From contig NZ_CP060131.1 in the NCBI RefSeq assembly GCF_014235185.1, forward strand, positions 5,401,501-5,465,500: a stretch of DNA of 64,000 nt, in the 5' to 3' direction. The notes below the pieces were generated by a model. That model did not search any database. It was not told where the DNA came from and was given only the letters and a program-made list of their open reading frames with translations. How positions within the stretch are numbered: position 1 is the stretch's first letter; each line of letters starts with the position of its first letter. Positions 40,957 through 49,644 of the stretch are shown piece after piece. Source of the DNA: Pseudonocardia petroleophila. GTDB lineage: Bacteria > Actinomycetota > Actinomycetes > Mycobacteriales > Pseudonocardiaceae. The position numbers and the translations under genes are program-made.

Positions 40957-41846
40957 TGTCGATTCTGGACGAGCAGTTCAGCTACCGGGGGCTCGTGTTC
41001 GGCGAGGGCTGTGACGTCATGGTCAACAGCTGGGAGGGCCTGGAGGGCTTCGAAGCGCGGACCGCTGACTCCGAGCAGCCCCGTGGTGATGGCGGGATCC
41101 GTGGCCTCGACTACATGGCCTCGCGCCTCGTGTCCTTCGAGCTGTCCATCATCGAGAAGATTGACTTCGACGGCTCCATCTACGAGGAGCTGTGGCGCAA
41201 GGTGCGTTCGGCTTTCCAGATCTCCCGGGCGGACGACTTCGAGCTGGCCTTCAAGCGGCCGGGCATGCCGGAGCGCATGATCCGGTGCCGCCCGATCCAG
41301 CTCATGCGGTCCGAGAAGTACCTGAGTTTTAACAGGTACGGGTTCCCGCCGGTCGTTCTGCGAGCAGTGGATCCTCGGATCTACTCGACCGAGATCAAGA
41401 GCGCTAACGCAACCGTCTACACGGTCGTTAGCGGCGGAGTCGAGCTCCCCGCCGAACTGCCCACCGAGTTCGGTGCTGGTTCACAGACCGAGCTGGTGGT
41501 GCAGAACGACGGGGAGGCCAACGCATTCCCGCTGCTGCGCTTCTACGGACCCGTCTCAGGAACCGTCACCGGCGTCAAGCTGACGAATAGCACTACCGGT
41601 CAGGTCTTTGAAGTGAGCGCAACGATCAGCTCCGGACAGATCCTCACCGCCGACATGGAAGCAGCCGTCACAGGCGCGGACCAGCTTGTGGTCTCCCTCG
41701 ACGGCAGCTCGCGCTACGGCGATTGGGAGTTGCCTCGGGCTCCGTTCTTCCTCGCTCCGGGCTCCAACAACCTGCGCTTCGAGGTCACCGGGACGTCGAC
41801 GAATGCGATCTGCAACGTGACCTGGCGAGACACTTGGGACGGATGA
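40956..41846 (+). CDS. distal tail protein (Dit-like)
   Basis: A 296-residue protein whose ATG shares a base with the tape-measure stop (TGATG). N-terminal FSYRGLVFGEGCDVMVNSWEGLEGFEARTADSEQPRGDGG is typical of Dit ring proteins that join the tube to the baseplate. The C-terminal galectin-like sandwich includes FLAPGSNNLRFEVTG. Gene order after the tape measure supports this strongly. Confidence 0.82.
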   Translation: MSILDEQFSYRGLVFGEGCDVMVNSWEGLEGFEARTADSEQPRGDGGIRGLDYMASRLVSFELSIIEKIDFDGSIYEELWRKVRSAFQISRADDFELAFKRPGMPERMIRCRPIQLMRSEKYLSFNRYGFPPVVLRAVDPRIYSTEIKSANATVYTVVSGGVELPAELPTEFGAGSQTELVVQNDGEANAFPLLRFYGPVSGTVTGVKLTNSTTGQVFEVSATISSGQILTADMEAAVTGADQLVVSLDGSSRYGDWELPRAPFFLAPGSNNLRFEVTGTSTNAICNVTWRDTWDG

Positions 41847-41850
41847 GCTA

Positions 41851-42744
41851 ATGCCAACCACTACTTACGTGAGTCCGGCGGTCTCGGTCAACGCGATCGG
41901 TTCCCGCACAACTGACGCCGGCGTAGCAACTACTGACTACACGGCCGAAGAAGTTCGCTTCATGTCAGCGACGTACGGCGAGGGGTATCTGACCCCGACG
42001 ACGGCGTTCCGCGTGACCGCTCAGTCGTCCCCAGATATGACGGTGAAGGTTGGATCGGGGACCTCGAAGGCCGACTACTACGTCGTCGCCGGAGAGGCTG
42101 CTGGCCAGGGCAACTACGTCGTTCGTCTCGACGTCGCGTCCCAGAACGTGACAATCGCTGCGGCAGATGCTTCGCAGGCCCGGGTGGATGAGATCTACCT
42201 GGTCGTCCGCGACAGCGTGTACGACGCTTCAGCCCGGGCGCTCCCGCAGATTGGGTACCGACGAGGCGATGTAGGTGGAGCCAGCCCCGGTCCTGACAGC
42301 GCCTGGAAGGCGTCCGCACTGCTCGCTCGTGTTGCGGTCGCTGCTGCAACCACCTCTATCACAAGCGCGAACATCACTGACCTCCGCGCCAAGGGCGGTC
42401 CGGGCGCAGTTGGTGGCGCCGCCAATCCCGTCGACCTCATCGACGGCCCAACTGTGGCAACTGACGCGTACATTGGATCATATTTTCGTCTGGCTGCATC
42501 GGGCAATCGAACTCTAATGGCGCCGACAAACCCTACAGATGGTCAGTCAATTACCTGGGAGATCTTTGCTTCCGGTGCGGCCCGAACTGTCAGTCTCGCA
42601 GTAGGTGCTCCGGGCGCGTTCATGCTTGGCTCGGACATCACATCAATTTCGCAGACGGCATCGGGCAAGCGGGACCTTCTCCGAGCCATCTACAACGCGC
42701 CGTTGCAGCGGTGGCTTGTAGTCGCTTACGCGAAGGGGTTCTGA
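41851..42744 (+). CDS. minor tail/baseplate protein (297 aa)
   Basis: A beta-rich protein with repeated strands: AFRVTAQSSPDMTVKVGSGTSKADYYVVAGE, then YVVRLDVASQNVTIAAADASQARVDEIYLVVRD. The latter resembles a common module in actinophage minor tail proteins (RID.V.L.V.D...). The C-terminus (LLRAIYNAPLQRWLVVAYAKGF) looks like a fibre tip. Likely receptor-proximal tail-tip protein. Confidence 0.7.
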   Translation: MPTTTYVSPAVSVNAIGSRTTDAGVATTDYTAEEVRFMSATYGEGYLTPTTAFRVTAQSSPDMTVKVGSGTSKADYYVVAGEAAGQGNYVVRLDVASQNVTIAAADASQARVDEIYLVVRDSVYDASARALPQIGYRRGDVGGASPGPDSAWKASALLARVAVAAATTSITSANITDLRAKGGPGAVGGAANPVDLIDGPTVATDAYIGSYFRLAASGNRTLMAPTNPTDGQSITWEIFASGAARTVSLAVGAPGAFMLGSDITSISQTASGKRDLLRAIYNAPLQRWLVVAYAKGF

Positions 42745-42747
42745 GTC

Positions 42748-43440
42748 GTGGCTTTTCCCGAAGTTCAGGCACGCAGCTCGGGCACAGCTGCGGCGTCGAA
42801 CTCCCGTGGCGTGACACTTCCAGCTGGCGTGACGCCCGGTGACCTTCTGGTTTCCGCCGTTTCCGGCGACTTGGGCAACTTCGAGATGAGTTGGAGTGCG
42901 GCAAACTGGATCAAGTTGCTGGAGAGAGTCGTGGCGTACGACCCTGCGCCTTCCTTGTGCGGCGCTTCCTTCGCATTGTTCTATCGTGTGGCAACCGGGT
43001 CTGACACCTTGACAATCGACAACAGCAACTCTCCGGTGAAGTCGCAGTTCATCACGTACCGTATTGCGGGGGGCGGCGTCCCCGTCGGAACGACACGCGA
43101 GGTCAAGTCAGGACTACTCGATCCCCCGGCCCTGACTCCTGGTTCTGGGGCCAGGAACTTTCTGTGGTTGACCTTTGGCGCTACCGGCTTTCCTGAGCAG
43201 TCCGACCGCTCGTTGATTGGTGCTCCATCCGGGTTCGGAGAACTTGTAGTTGCATCGCAACTCGATGGCTTCGGACAGTCCTTGAGGTACTCACTCGCAG
43301 GAGCGGAGCGTAGTTTCGCAGCCAGCTCTCTGGACCCCGCCGCGTATGGGTACTCCAGCTCGTCACAAGCGGTTCGCTGCGATGCCGTCGCGGCGACAGT
43401 TGCCATTCCATCGATTGCTGCATCGGGGTTCTTCTTCTGA
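42748..43440 (+). CDS. minor tail protein (230 aa)
   Basis: A GTG at 42748. A Ser/Ala-rich beta-sandwich: TLPAGVTPGDLLVSAVSGD and FALFYRVATGSDTLTID, similar to small carbohydrate-binding or fibre-domain proteins (P.gv..GDlL....). It ends FFF. It overlaps the next ATG (TGATG). It is a structural tail component of uncertain role. Confidence 0.65.
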   Translation: MAFPEVQARSSGTAAASNSRGVTLPAGVTPGDLLVSAVSGDLGNFEMSWSAANWIKLLERVVAYDPAPSLCGASFALFYRVATGSDTLTIDNSNSPVKSQFITYRIAGGGVPVGTTREVKSGLLDPPALTPGSGARNFLWLTFGATGFPEQSDRSLIGAPSGFGELVVASQLDGFGQSLRYSLAGAERSFAASSLDPAAYGYSSSSQAVRCDAVAATVAIPSIAASGFFF

Positions 43441-44507
43441 TGGAGAAGTTCGAAGTAGCCCTCGCCGCCCGGGTGCCGCAGTCCTCGGGCTTCCCTCTGC
43501 TGACCGAGGTGGACCGGCTGGTCGTCGACTCGGTCAGCTACACCGAGGAACTCAATCGACCAGGGACGTCCGCCCTCACGTGCCCGTTGCGGGCGATGTC
43601 ATTCGCAGTGAAGACACGCTTGAGCGATCTCGCCACGTTCCCGTCTGAGGTGTGGATCTACTACGGGTCCGAGCGGGTCTGGGCTGGCGAGATCCAGACT
43701 CTCGGCGTATCTGACCAGACGGTCAGCCTTAGCTGCGTGGGCTTGCTCGGCTACACGTTTCGCATGGGCGTGACGTCTGATCTCGTTTACACAACCGTCG
43801 ACCAGTTCTCGATCGCTAAGGGCCTCGTTAATCACTGGCAGGGCCAACCGTACGGAAACTATGGAATCGACACGACTGCTATCGGCCTGTCGGGAGAGAA
43901 CCGAGACCGGACGTACCTGCGCTCCGAGTTGCACAACGTGGGCACCCGGCTGTCCGAGCTTGGCGCTGTCGAGAACGGTTTCGACACCTGGGTGTCTGCA
44001 TCCACCCGAGAGCTGATGCTGCAGTACCCGTTCCGTGGGCTCGATCTCTCCGGGTCGGTCTTCCTGGACGACCGCAACATCGACTCTGCGTCGATCGCGA
44101 TCTCGGTAGCGCCCAGCGATCTCGTCTCCGATGGCGGCTTCACCGGCTCGTCGCAGTCTGCCTCCGGCACGGGATCGTCCCTCTACTCAGCTCGTGCTTC
44201 GACAGCGGTCCGCACGTCTTACGGCCGATCCTGGGGTTCTGCGAACTTCGACGGCGTGTCCGTTCAGGCAACGCTCGACGGGCACGGTGACGCCTACCTG
44301 GCGGCTCGGGCAGCCCAACTGTTTCAGCCGGGCGTCACCGTCGTGCCGCGCAAAGGCTGCGAGATCAACGACCTGCACCCAGGCGACGTCGTCAGCTACG
44401 CCTTCGACGCCGGGCTCGGCCTGCAGACCGGGGTGTTTCGCATCTCGAAGGTAACTGTTAGCGCCGGACAAGACGGCAAGCAGAGACTCGGCTTGGAGTT
44501 TGTATGA
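43440..44507 (+). CDS. tail protein with endopeptidase-like N-terminal fold (355 aa)
   Basis: Resembles the siphovirus Gp37-like/Tal-type baseplate protein. VDSVSYTEELNRPGTSALTCPL and VWIYYGSERVWAGEIQTLGVSDQTVSLSCVGLLGYTFRM form the first barrel domains. DQFSIAKGLVNHWQG is next. The C-terminal DLHPGDVVSYAFDAGLGLQTGVFRISKV closes the ring domain. It probably forms the tail-tip hub. ATG at 43440 overlaps the previous stop. Confidence 0.72.
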   Translation: MEKFEVALAARVPQSSGFPLLTEVDRLVVDSVSYTEELNRPGTSALTCPLRAMSFAVKTRLSDLATFPSEVWIYYGSERVWAGEIQTLGVSDQTVSLSCVGLLGYTFRMGVTSDLVYTTVDQFSIAKGLVNHWQGQPYGNYGIDTTAIGLSGENRDRTYLRSELHNVGTRLSELGAVENGFDTWVSASTRELMLQYPFRGLDLSGSVFLDDRNIDSASIAISVAPSDLVSDGGFTGSSQSASGTGSSLYSARASTAVRTSYGRSWGSANFDGVSVQATLDGHGDAYLAARAAQLFQPGVTVVPRKGCEINDLHPGDVVSYAFDAGLGLQTGVFRISKVTVSAGQDGKQRLGLEFV

Positions 44508-45412
44508 CGGACGTACGCAGATTCGATTCCTTGGAGAAGGTAGTTCGAGACGACCGTCGGGCTCTCGATGATCTCGCCGCCACGGCATTGTCTCGGCTGG
44601 GTTCTCACACTCACGGGGACCTGTACTACACCGAAGCGGAGATGAACACGCTTCTAGCGGCGAAGGCCGCTCTCTTGCACGCTCACTCCGGGACAGACAT
44701 CACCTCAGGCACGATCTCGAACTCGCGACTGCCTACAACGATCACCGGTCGAACGATGAACGGCAACTTCGACCTCAATGGAACCATGTATAGCGCCGCT
44801 GCTTCGGGTGCGATCAATGGGCAGAGCGATCACTCATCCCCCTGGTTCGGTCTAGACAACAACGGTCCGTACTACCGGCTCTACTGGTCCGGGTCCAACA
44901 TCCAGTTCGTCAACTGTGACAACAACACGGTCACCAAGACGTTCGTGATCGATCACCCGATTGACAGTCAGCGGTACCTCGTTCACGCCACCACCGAATC
45001 GCCGCACAACGGCGTCGAGTACTGGGGCACTGCGACCGTTCGGAACGGCGAAGCCACGGTGAAGCTCCCCGACTACTTCGAGCCACTGACAGCGGAGACT
45101 GGTCGGGCGGTACTTCTGACGCCGATTGCTAACGATCCAGACTGCCCGTTGCCGGAGTGGGCAGTCCCCGTTGAGGGCTCTCCCAAGATTCCGATGCAGC
45201 TCATCCCCAACGTTGCATCGACCTACCCGAAGGCCGGGTCTTTCCGGGTGGTCGCTCAGGGAAGCTGCCCACCGCTGTTCGAAGTGTCGTGGCTGGTCAA
45301 GGCGGTTCGTCGTGACGTGCCGAGGTTGGATGTTGAACCCAAGAAGAGCGACTATGTATTGATGGGCAATGGGCCCTACACATTCTTGGTCAAGAAGCTC
45401 ATCAACTTGTAG
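44504..45412 (+). CDS. tail fibre/receptor-binding protein (302 aa)
   Basis: The N-terminal shaft contains HTHGDLYYTEAEMNTLLAAKA (fibre motif with THgd.Yy.e.E....L..K). A GTISNSRLPTTITGRTMNG trimer region follows. The C-terminus carries FVIDHPIDSQRYLVHATTESPHNGVEYWGTATVRNGEATVKLPDYFE in sequence, a domain I recognise from many phage fibres (HP.dp..yLvH..vE.p...v.YrG). It probably binds the host envelope. It ends at TAG 45410-45412. Confidence 0.75.
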   Translation: MTDVRRFDSLEKVVRDDRRALDDLAATALSRLGSHTHGDLYYTEAEMNTLLAAKAALLHAHSGTDITSGTISNSRLPTTITGRTMNGNFDLNGTMYSAAASGAINGQSDHSSPWFGLDNNGPYYRLYWSGSNIQFVNCDNNTVTKTFVIDHPIDSQRYLVHATTESPHNGVEYWGTATVRNGEATVKLPDYFEPLTAETGRAVLLTPIANDPDCPLPEWAVPVEGSPKIPMQLIPNVASTYPKAGSFRVVAQGSCPPLFEVSWLVKAVRRDVPRLDVEPKKSDYVLMGNGPYTFLVKKLINL

Positions 45413-45459
45413 TGAAGCTGCGAATCGCAGGACGATGCAATGGGGGAAGAGAGTGACCA

Positions 45460-45819
45460 GTGGGCTTGGACGAGCTGTTCACTGCCGCGCTGGGAGCTGC
45501 GCCGCAGCTTGGCGTGGCAGGCATTCTGCTGACCATCTTGATCCTGGTGATCAGAACTGCGTCGGCTGACCGGGTCGACTTTCGAGAGACGCTCTCGGCG
45601 GCGGCTCTCCGGCACAAGGAAGAAATCGTTCGGATCAACGGCGACCACGACGCTGAACTGGAAGAGCTGCGCAAAGAGATCAAAGAACTGCGCGCACAGG
45701 TAGACGCACTGAACATCACCATCGACGTCGAACGCAAAGCTCGACGTGAGGCCGAGGACGTAGCGGCCAAGGCTCTACGGGACAGCTACCCGCGTCATCG
45801 ATTGGAAGGCCAGTCATGA
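45460..45819 (+). CDS. holin-like single-helix protein (119 aa)
   Basis: A GTG at 45460. One membrane helix (LGVAGILLTILILVIRTA, ~17-34) is followed by a long charged coiled coil (ALRHKEEIVRINGDHDAELEELRKEIKELRAQVDALN). It is placed after the fibre gene, where lysis genes usually start, and translationally coupled to the next membrane protein. Holin or spanin-like function is possible, but no endolysin is near, so I keep it tentative. Confidence 0.6.
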   Translation: MGLDELFTAALGAAPQLGVAGILLTILILVIRTASADRVDFRETLSAAALRHKEEIVRINGDHDAELEELRKEIKELRAQVDALNITIDVERKARREAEDVAAKALRDSYPRHRLEGQS

Positions 45820-46712
45820 GCCTGCGAAAGCTCCTCAGCGGGCGAGAGGCTCCCGCTGGCACCTCGGTCCTGCCTCGCGCCGTCGCGCGCAGACAGGGGC
45901 CGTTCTGGCGCCGACCGTGGGTGCTCATCGCTCTCGCCGTTGCGGCTGCTGTCTTCCTGGCGCTGAGCGTGGTGCTCGCGGACCGGGACACGCTTGTCGC
46001 CGAGCAGCAGACCAACGCCACCCAGGAAGCTCTGGGGACAGTGTCGGATCCTCTGGCCGAGCTCTGCCGCACGGATCCAGCGATCCGGGTGCGGGTCGGT
46101 GACGCCGCCTGTGGTCTGGCACAACGGGCTGTAGACAACCCTGAGATTCCGACGCCTGGACCTGCCGGGGCTGACGGCGAGCGGGGAGCGGAGGGCCGGG
46201 GGATCGTTTCGACGTCGCTCGTCGACGGTGCGCTGATCATCAACTACAGCGACGGTTCTCGGGACAACGTCGGTCGAGTGGTCGGAACCGACGGTGTTAG
46301 CGGATCGCAGGGGCCCACCGGAGTGGGCATCACCGGGTCGACCATCGAGTCGGGACGTCTGATTCTGACCTTCTCGGATGGCACCACCCGCGACGTCGGC
46401 CAGGTTGTTGGTCCAGCTGGAGAGTCGGGCGTTGCAGGTGTCGATGGAGATCCCGGTGCTGATGGCAGCGACGGTCGAGGAGTTGCTTCTGTTGATCAAG
46501 TCGATGGGCGTCTGACCGTCGCGTACACGGACGGCGAGATCCAGGACATCGGGCCGCTTCCAGCAGGGCCGGCTGGACCCGCTGGACCTGCGGGAGCCGA
46601 CGGCAACCCCGCGACCACGCTGGTTCTGCAGGGGGCGGGCCCGCTCGGCGGCGACCTCAGTTGTGCGCGCACCAACGAGGACCCGACGGCGCCGATCTAC
46701 ACCTGCAGTTGA
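45816..46712 (+). CDS. membrane-anchored collagen-like protein (298 aa)
   Basis: The ATG overlaps the previous stop. Residues 1-31 are cytoplasmic and basic. A membrane helix (WVLIALAVAAAVFLALSVVLA) is followed by an outside domain. That domain has repeated GPAGADGERGAEG, GPTGVGITG and GPAGPAGPAGADG blocks alternating with the conserved SDGS.DNVG.VVG / SDGTTRDVGQVVG units (three copies of I..G.L...YSDG...DVG). It is probably a cell-surface or virion-associated fibre. The function is not known. Confidence 0.65.
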   Translation: MSLRKLLSGREAPAGTSVLPRAVARRQGPFWRRPWVLIALAVAAAVFLALSVVLADRDTLVAEQQTNATQEALGTVSDPLAELCRTDPAIRVRVGDAACGLAQRAVDNPEIPTPGPAGADGERGAEGRGIVSTSLVDGALIINYSDGSRDNVGRVVGTDGVSGSQGPTGVGITGSTIESGRLILTFSDGTTRDVGQVVGPAGESGVAGVDGDPGADGSDGRGVASVDQVDGRLTVAYTDGEIQDIGPLPAGPAGPAGPAGADGNPATTLVLQGAGPLGGDLSCARTNEDPTAPIYTCS

Positions 46713-46734
46713 CGAGCCTGGAAGCATCATCGAC

Positions 46735-46920
46735 ATGAGTGGCGACGCTGCCGGTTCCGGCCCAATCCTTCAGCTCACCGACGTGGTCAGCACCGAGCTG
46801 GTCACGGCTCTGAAAGAGCACACCCAGGCGATGAAGGATTTGACGGGGAAGCTGGACATGCACGCGGATCAGATGAAGAGGCTCGCTGATGCCGCCGAGG
46901 ACGGGCTGTTTCAGAAATAG
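46735..46920 (+). CDS. small hypothetical protein (61 aa)
   Basis: The ATG at 46735 begins SGDAAGSGPILQLTD, then an amphipathic helix region ELVTALKEHTQAMKDLTGKLDMHADQMKRLADAAEDG. Its coiled-coil style resembles small holin-partner or fibre-accessory proteins. It is the last plus-strand gene of the prophage, convergent with the FtsK-like gene. Confidence 0.5.
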   Translation: MSGDAAGSGPILQLTDVVSTELVTALKEHTQAMKDLTGKLDMHADQMKRLADAAEDGLFQK

Positions 46921-46998
46921 AGGTTTGGGCCATATCCAGCATCCCCGCTGGTCACTGCTTCGCGGTCGCATCCGTGGACGTATGCAGCCGCGTCCCGG

Positions 46999-48894
46999 TC
47001 ATGCCGCATCCGCCTCGGCATCCTCGATCGCAGCCAGTGCCTGCGAGACGCGGTAGCCCCAGACGCGGCGCTTCGTACCCGCGACGGCGTCGAGGATGTA
47101 GTCCCGGTCAGCCGACAGCCCAAGGGAAGACATCAGCTGCGTCAGCTCGCGGCTGTTGATGCCCAGCTCACGCTGAAGTTCGAAGCTGGCCCGGAACTCG
47201 TTGCCCGGGCGGAGCAGGTACTCGCGGAGCGCGATCAGGTTCTCCGGCAGCTCGTCGGCTTCTACGTCGGGCTGTGCGGGCTCGATCGGGTTCACCGGCC
47301 CCTCTCCCCCGCCACCCGGGTTCCAGCCGTCACCGTGGCCCTGGTCCCGTCGCAGCGCGGCTCCTCGGCGGCAGAGGGCTTCCCACTCCTCGTCGGGTAC
47401 CTCGAAGGTCCGCAGCGTCGGGTAGCTGGCGACGGCCGACTCGTTGTCATCGTCGTCGGGTACGAGGATCCCGACGCCCTTGAGCCAGTCATCCTGCGCG
47501 GTGCTGTAGCCGCGAGCGCTGAAGTCGGGGCCGAGGATCATGTCGCTGTTCCAGCGATCCCGAGTGCGCAGCGCGAAGCGGGTCATGAGCACCGCCCGTA
47601 GCCCCTTGGGAAGTGAGTCGTCATCAGGGCGCTGTGTAAGCAGCAGCAGGATGATGCCGGAGGAGCGGGCGTTTTTCGCAAGGTGCGTTAGCTTGCGCGA
47701 GATCAGTTGCCCGAGCGTCGGCGGCTTGCGTTCGTCGGAGCCCGGGTCCGGCGTGGTGTTGCCGGTGAAGTTCTGCAGCTCGTCGATGAGCACCAGCATC
47801 AGCGGCATGGGGTCGTCAGCATCGCGTGAGCGGCCCTCGGTGAGCTTGCTTCCTGTACGCCGGGCGTTGCGAGCATCCATCTCCGCGATGACCCGATCGA
47901 GCATCGCGTTGACGCGAGCAGCGGCGTTGTCGTCGTAGCCGCGCACGTAAGCAGCAGCAGTCTGTTCAGCAGCAGCCCAGGCGTCATCGCCCTTGCCGTT
48001 GGCGATGAGCAGCACTGCACCCGGGTCGAGCACGAAGGGAGCAGCAGCGCTTCGACCTGCGAAGGTCTTGCCCGCGTTGGGAGCAGCACCGATGAGCATG
48101 TTGGAGCCGACCAGCCGGAGCTTGATCTCTCGGCCGCGAGCATCGAGCCCGAAGGGAGCACCCCGCCAGGCGTTCCAGCTCTGCTCCCCGAGCAACGGGT
48201 GGTGGCCCGAGCCAGCAGCGAAGGGGTCACCCTTGGTTGCCCAGATCGAGAGCCGACCAGCGTGCCCGCCGTCGCTTCGAACGCGCGCAAGCACCAGGCC
48301 GTTCTCGTCGAGCGCGAGCGCAGAAGCGAGCCGCTCCTTCGAGGCAATGGCGGCAGCAGCGGTGATGCCGGGCGGGAGGTCGATGGTGACCGTGGAGCCC
48401 TTGCCGTCCGCGTGGGGACGCTCGACCATCGTGACCGTCTGATCCTTCTTGATCAGCCCCGAGGCTAGGAACGCGGCGTTGAGCTGTTCGATGCCAGCCC
48501 AGAGCAGGTCACCGTGCGAGCGAGGAGCGACCTTGCCGGGTGCTTGTCGTCCCGCGAGCACGAGCATCGACCAGATCGCGAGCACCACGGAGAACTGCAC
48601 CCACGGCGGTGTCAGCACCCAGATCAACACGAGGCCGGCTACGAGGACTACGAGGCCGATCAACGTCCCCTTGATCCGAGCGTGCTGATGAGCTCGGATC
48701 GCGTCAGCTTCCTTGTAGTAGACGTCTGCGCGAGCGGCTGAGTCTTCGCGCTTCTTGCAGAGCATCCAGTCCCGGTAGCCCCGCAGGACGCGAGCCGTCC
48801 CGCGCCCACTCGCGCTCACCGGGTACACCGCGACAGGTGCGACCTTGCGGGCCAGCAGCACCGCCTTATCGGGCGGCTTGATCATGAGCGTCAC
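46999..48894 (-). CDS. FtsK/SpoIIIE-like DNA translocase
   Basis: 631 residues. A cytoplasmic N-terminus is followed by two membrane helices (GTLIGLVVLVAGLVLIWVL, VQFSVVLAIWSMLVLAG). The motor has Walker A GAAPNAGKT (~266-274), Walker B LMLVLIDELQN (~362-372), and TQRPDDDSLPKGLRAVLMTRFALRTRD (the ..QRP....i...ik.n...Rial pattern). A C-terminal winged-helix-like domain completes it. Proteins of this type move double-stranded DNA between actinomycete hyphae in AICEs and plasmids (TraB/TraSA group). The ATG overlaps the stop of the DUF2637 gene. Confidence 0.88.
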   Translation of the reverse strand: MTLMIKPPDKAVLLARKVAPVAVYPVSASGRGTARVLRGYRDWMLCKKREDSAARADVYYKEADAIRAHQHARIKGTLIGLVVLVAGLVLIWVLTPPWVQFSVVLAIWSMLVLAGRQAPGKVAPRSHGDLLWAGIEQLNAAFLASGLIKKDQTVTMVERPHADGKGSTVTIDLPPGITAAAAIASKERLASALALDENGLVLARVRSDGGHAGRLSIWATKGDPFAAGSGHHPLLGEQSWNAWRGAPFGLDARGREIKLRLVGSNMLIGAAPNAGKTFAGRSAAAPFVLDPGAVLLIANGKGDDAWAAAEQTAAAYVRGYDDNAAARVNAMLDRVIAEMDARNARRTGSKLTEGRSRDADDPMPLMLVLIDELQNFTGNTTPDPGSDERKPPTLGQLISRKLTHLAKNARSSGIILLLLTQRPDDDSLPKGLRAVLMTRFALRTRDRWNSDMILGPDFSARGYSTAQDDWLKGVGILVPDDDDNESAVASYPTLRTFEVPDEEWEALCRRGAALRRDQGHGDGWNPGGGGEGPVNPIEPAQPDVEADELPENLIALREYLLRPGNEFRASFELQRELGINSRELTQLMSSLGLSADRDYILDAVAGTKRRVWGYRVSQALAAIEDAEADAA

Positions 48895-49565
48895 AGCACC
48901 TTGACCCCGTTCGTCTTCGGGGGCTCCAGAGCCTCGATGAGCTTGCCTGCTTTGGGGTGTCCGACCCCGCAGAGTTCGATGACCTTGCGCTTGCTCGGCA
49001 CCTCGCCGCCGTGGTCCGCCATCCAGGCCCTCAGCTGGTCGAGCTTGGCCCCATCTCCGGGTGCACGGCTCTCCGCCTCCGGTTCGTCATCCGGTTCGAC
49101 AGCGGGCTCCTCAGGGGCCGACTCGTCTTCGCCTTCCTTCACCGGCGGGGAGGGGATGTCTTCGTTCGGCTGAGGGTCAGGTCCCCAGATCCAAGCGCCT
49201 TCATCCTCGCGATTCAGCAGCACCGCGAGGTGAGTTACCGCGCCGAACATGGCCGGGGGCACTGCCGAGACCAGGACGATCACCCACCATGGAGGGACGA
49301 TTCCGTATGCGGCCATGCCGTGCTGACCGGCGTTGCCAAGAATTGACAGGATGATGCAGAACCAGCTCAGTCTCCGGGCGAGACGGGAAGCGGCCGGAGA
49401 GGCTCGCTGTGTCAACCAAACTCGAATCGCTACGGCACCAGCTGCGTCGACGGTGATTGGCAAAAGCCAGGCAAGCGGAACGCCTAGGAACGTGTCCGAG
49501 ATTCCGCATGCGATTGCGAGGTCTCGAAGGGTAGTAAAGGTGAGGATTGCAGCTGCACCAGCCAC
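48891..49565 (-). CDS. DUF2637 membrane protein (transfer module partner)
   Basis: Four membrane helices in the first ~130 residues, with the family landmarks GISDTFLGVPLAWLLPITVDAAG and HGMAAYGIVPPWWVIVLVSAVPPAMFGAVTHLAVL. An acidic linker and a small C-terminal helix-turn-helix-like end (MADHGGEVPSKRKVIELCGVGHPKAGKLIEAL) follow. Such genes accompany FtsK-like genes in AICEs. The GTG at 49565 cuts through helix 1. The frame continues upstream as TWAGLAVVVAGAA without an ATG/GTG/TTG, and a CTG at 49656-49658 would complete the helix, so the true start may be non-canonical. Confidence 0.82.
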   Translation of the reverse strand: MAGAAAILTFTTLRDLAIACGISDTFLGVPLAWLLPITVDAAGAVAIRVWLTQRASPAASRLARRLSWFCIILSILGNAGQHGMAAYGIVPPWWVIVLVSAVPPAMFGAVTHLAVLLNREDEGAWIWGPDPQPNEDIPSPPVKEGEDESAPEEPAVEPDDEPEAESRAPGDGAKLDQLRAWMADHGGEVPSKRKVIELCGVGHPKAGKLIEALEPPKTNGVKVL

Positions 49566-49644
49566 AACAGCAAGCCCTGCCCAGGTAACTACTCCAGGGC
49601 TTGCGCCCTTCTTCCGGGTAGCGATAGTGGCCTCCGGGTTTGAT

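Noticed and set aside
46936..46951. CCAGC/GCTGG hairpin between the last phage plus-strand gene and the FtsK-like gene
   Set aside because: Only five base pairs and no U-tract; too weak to call a bidirectional terminator.
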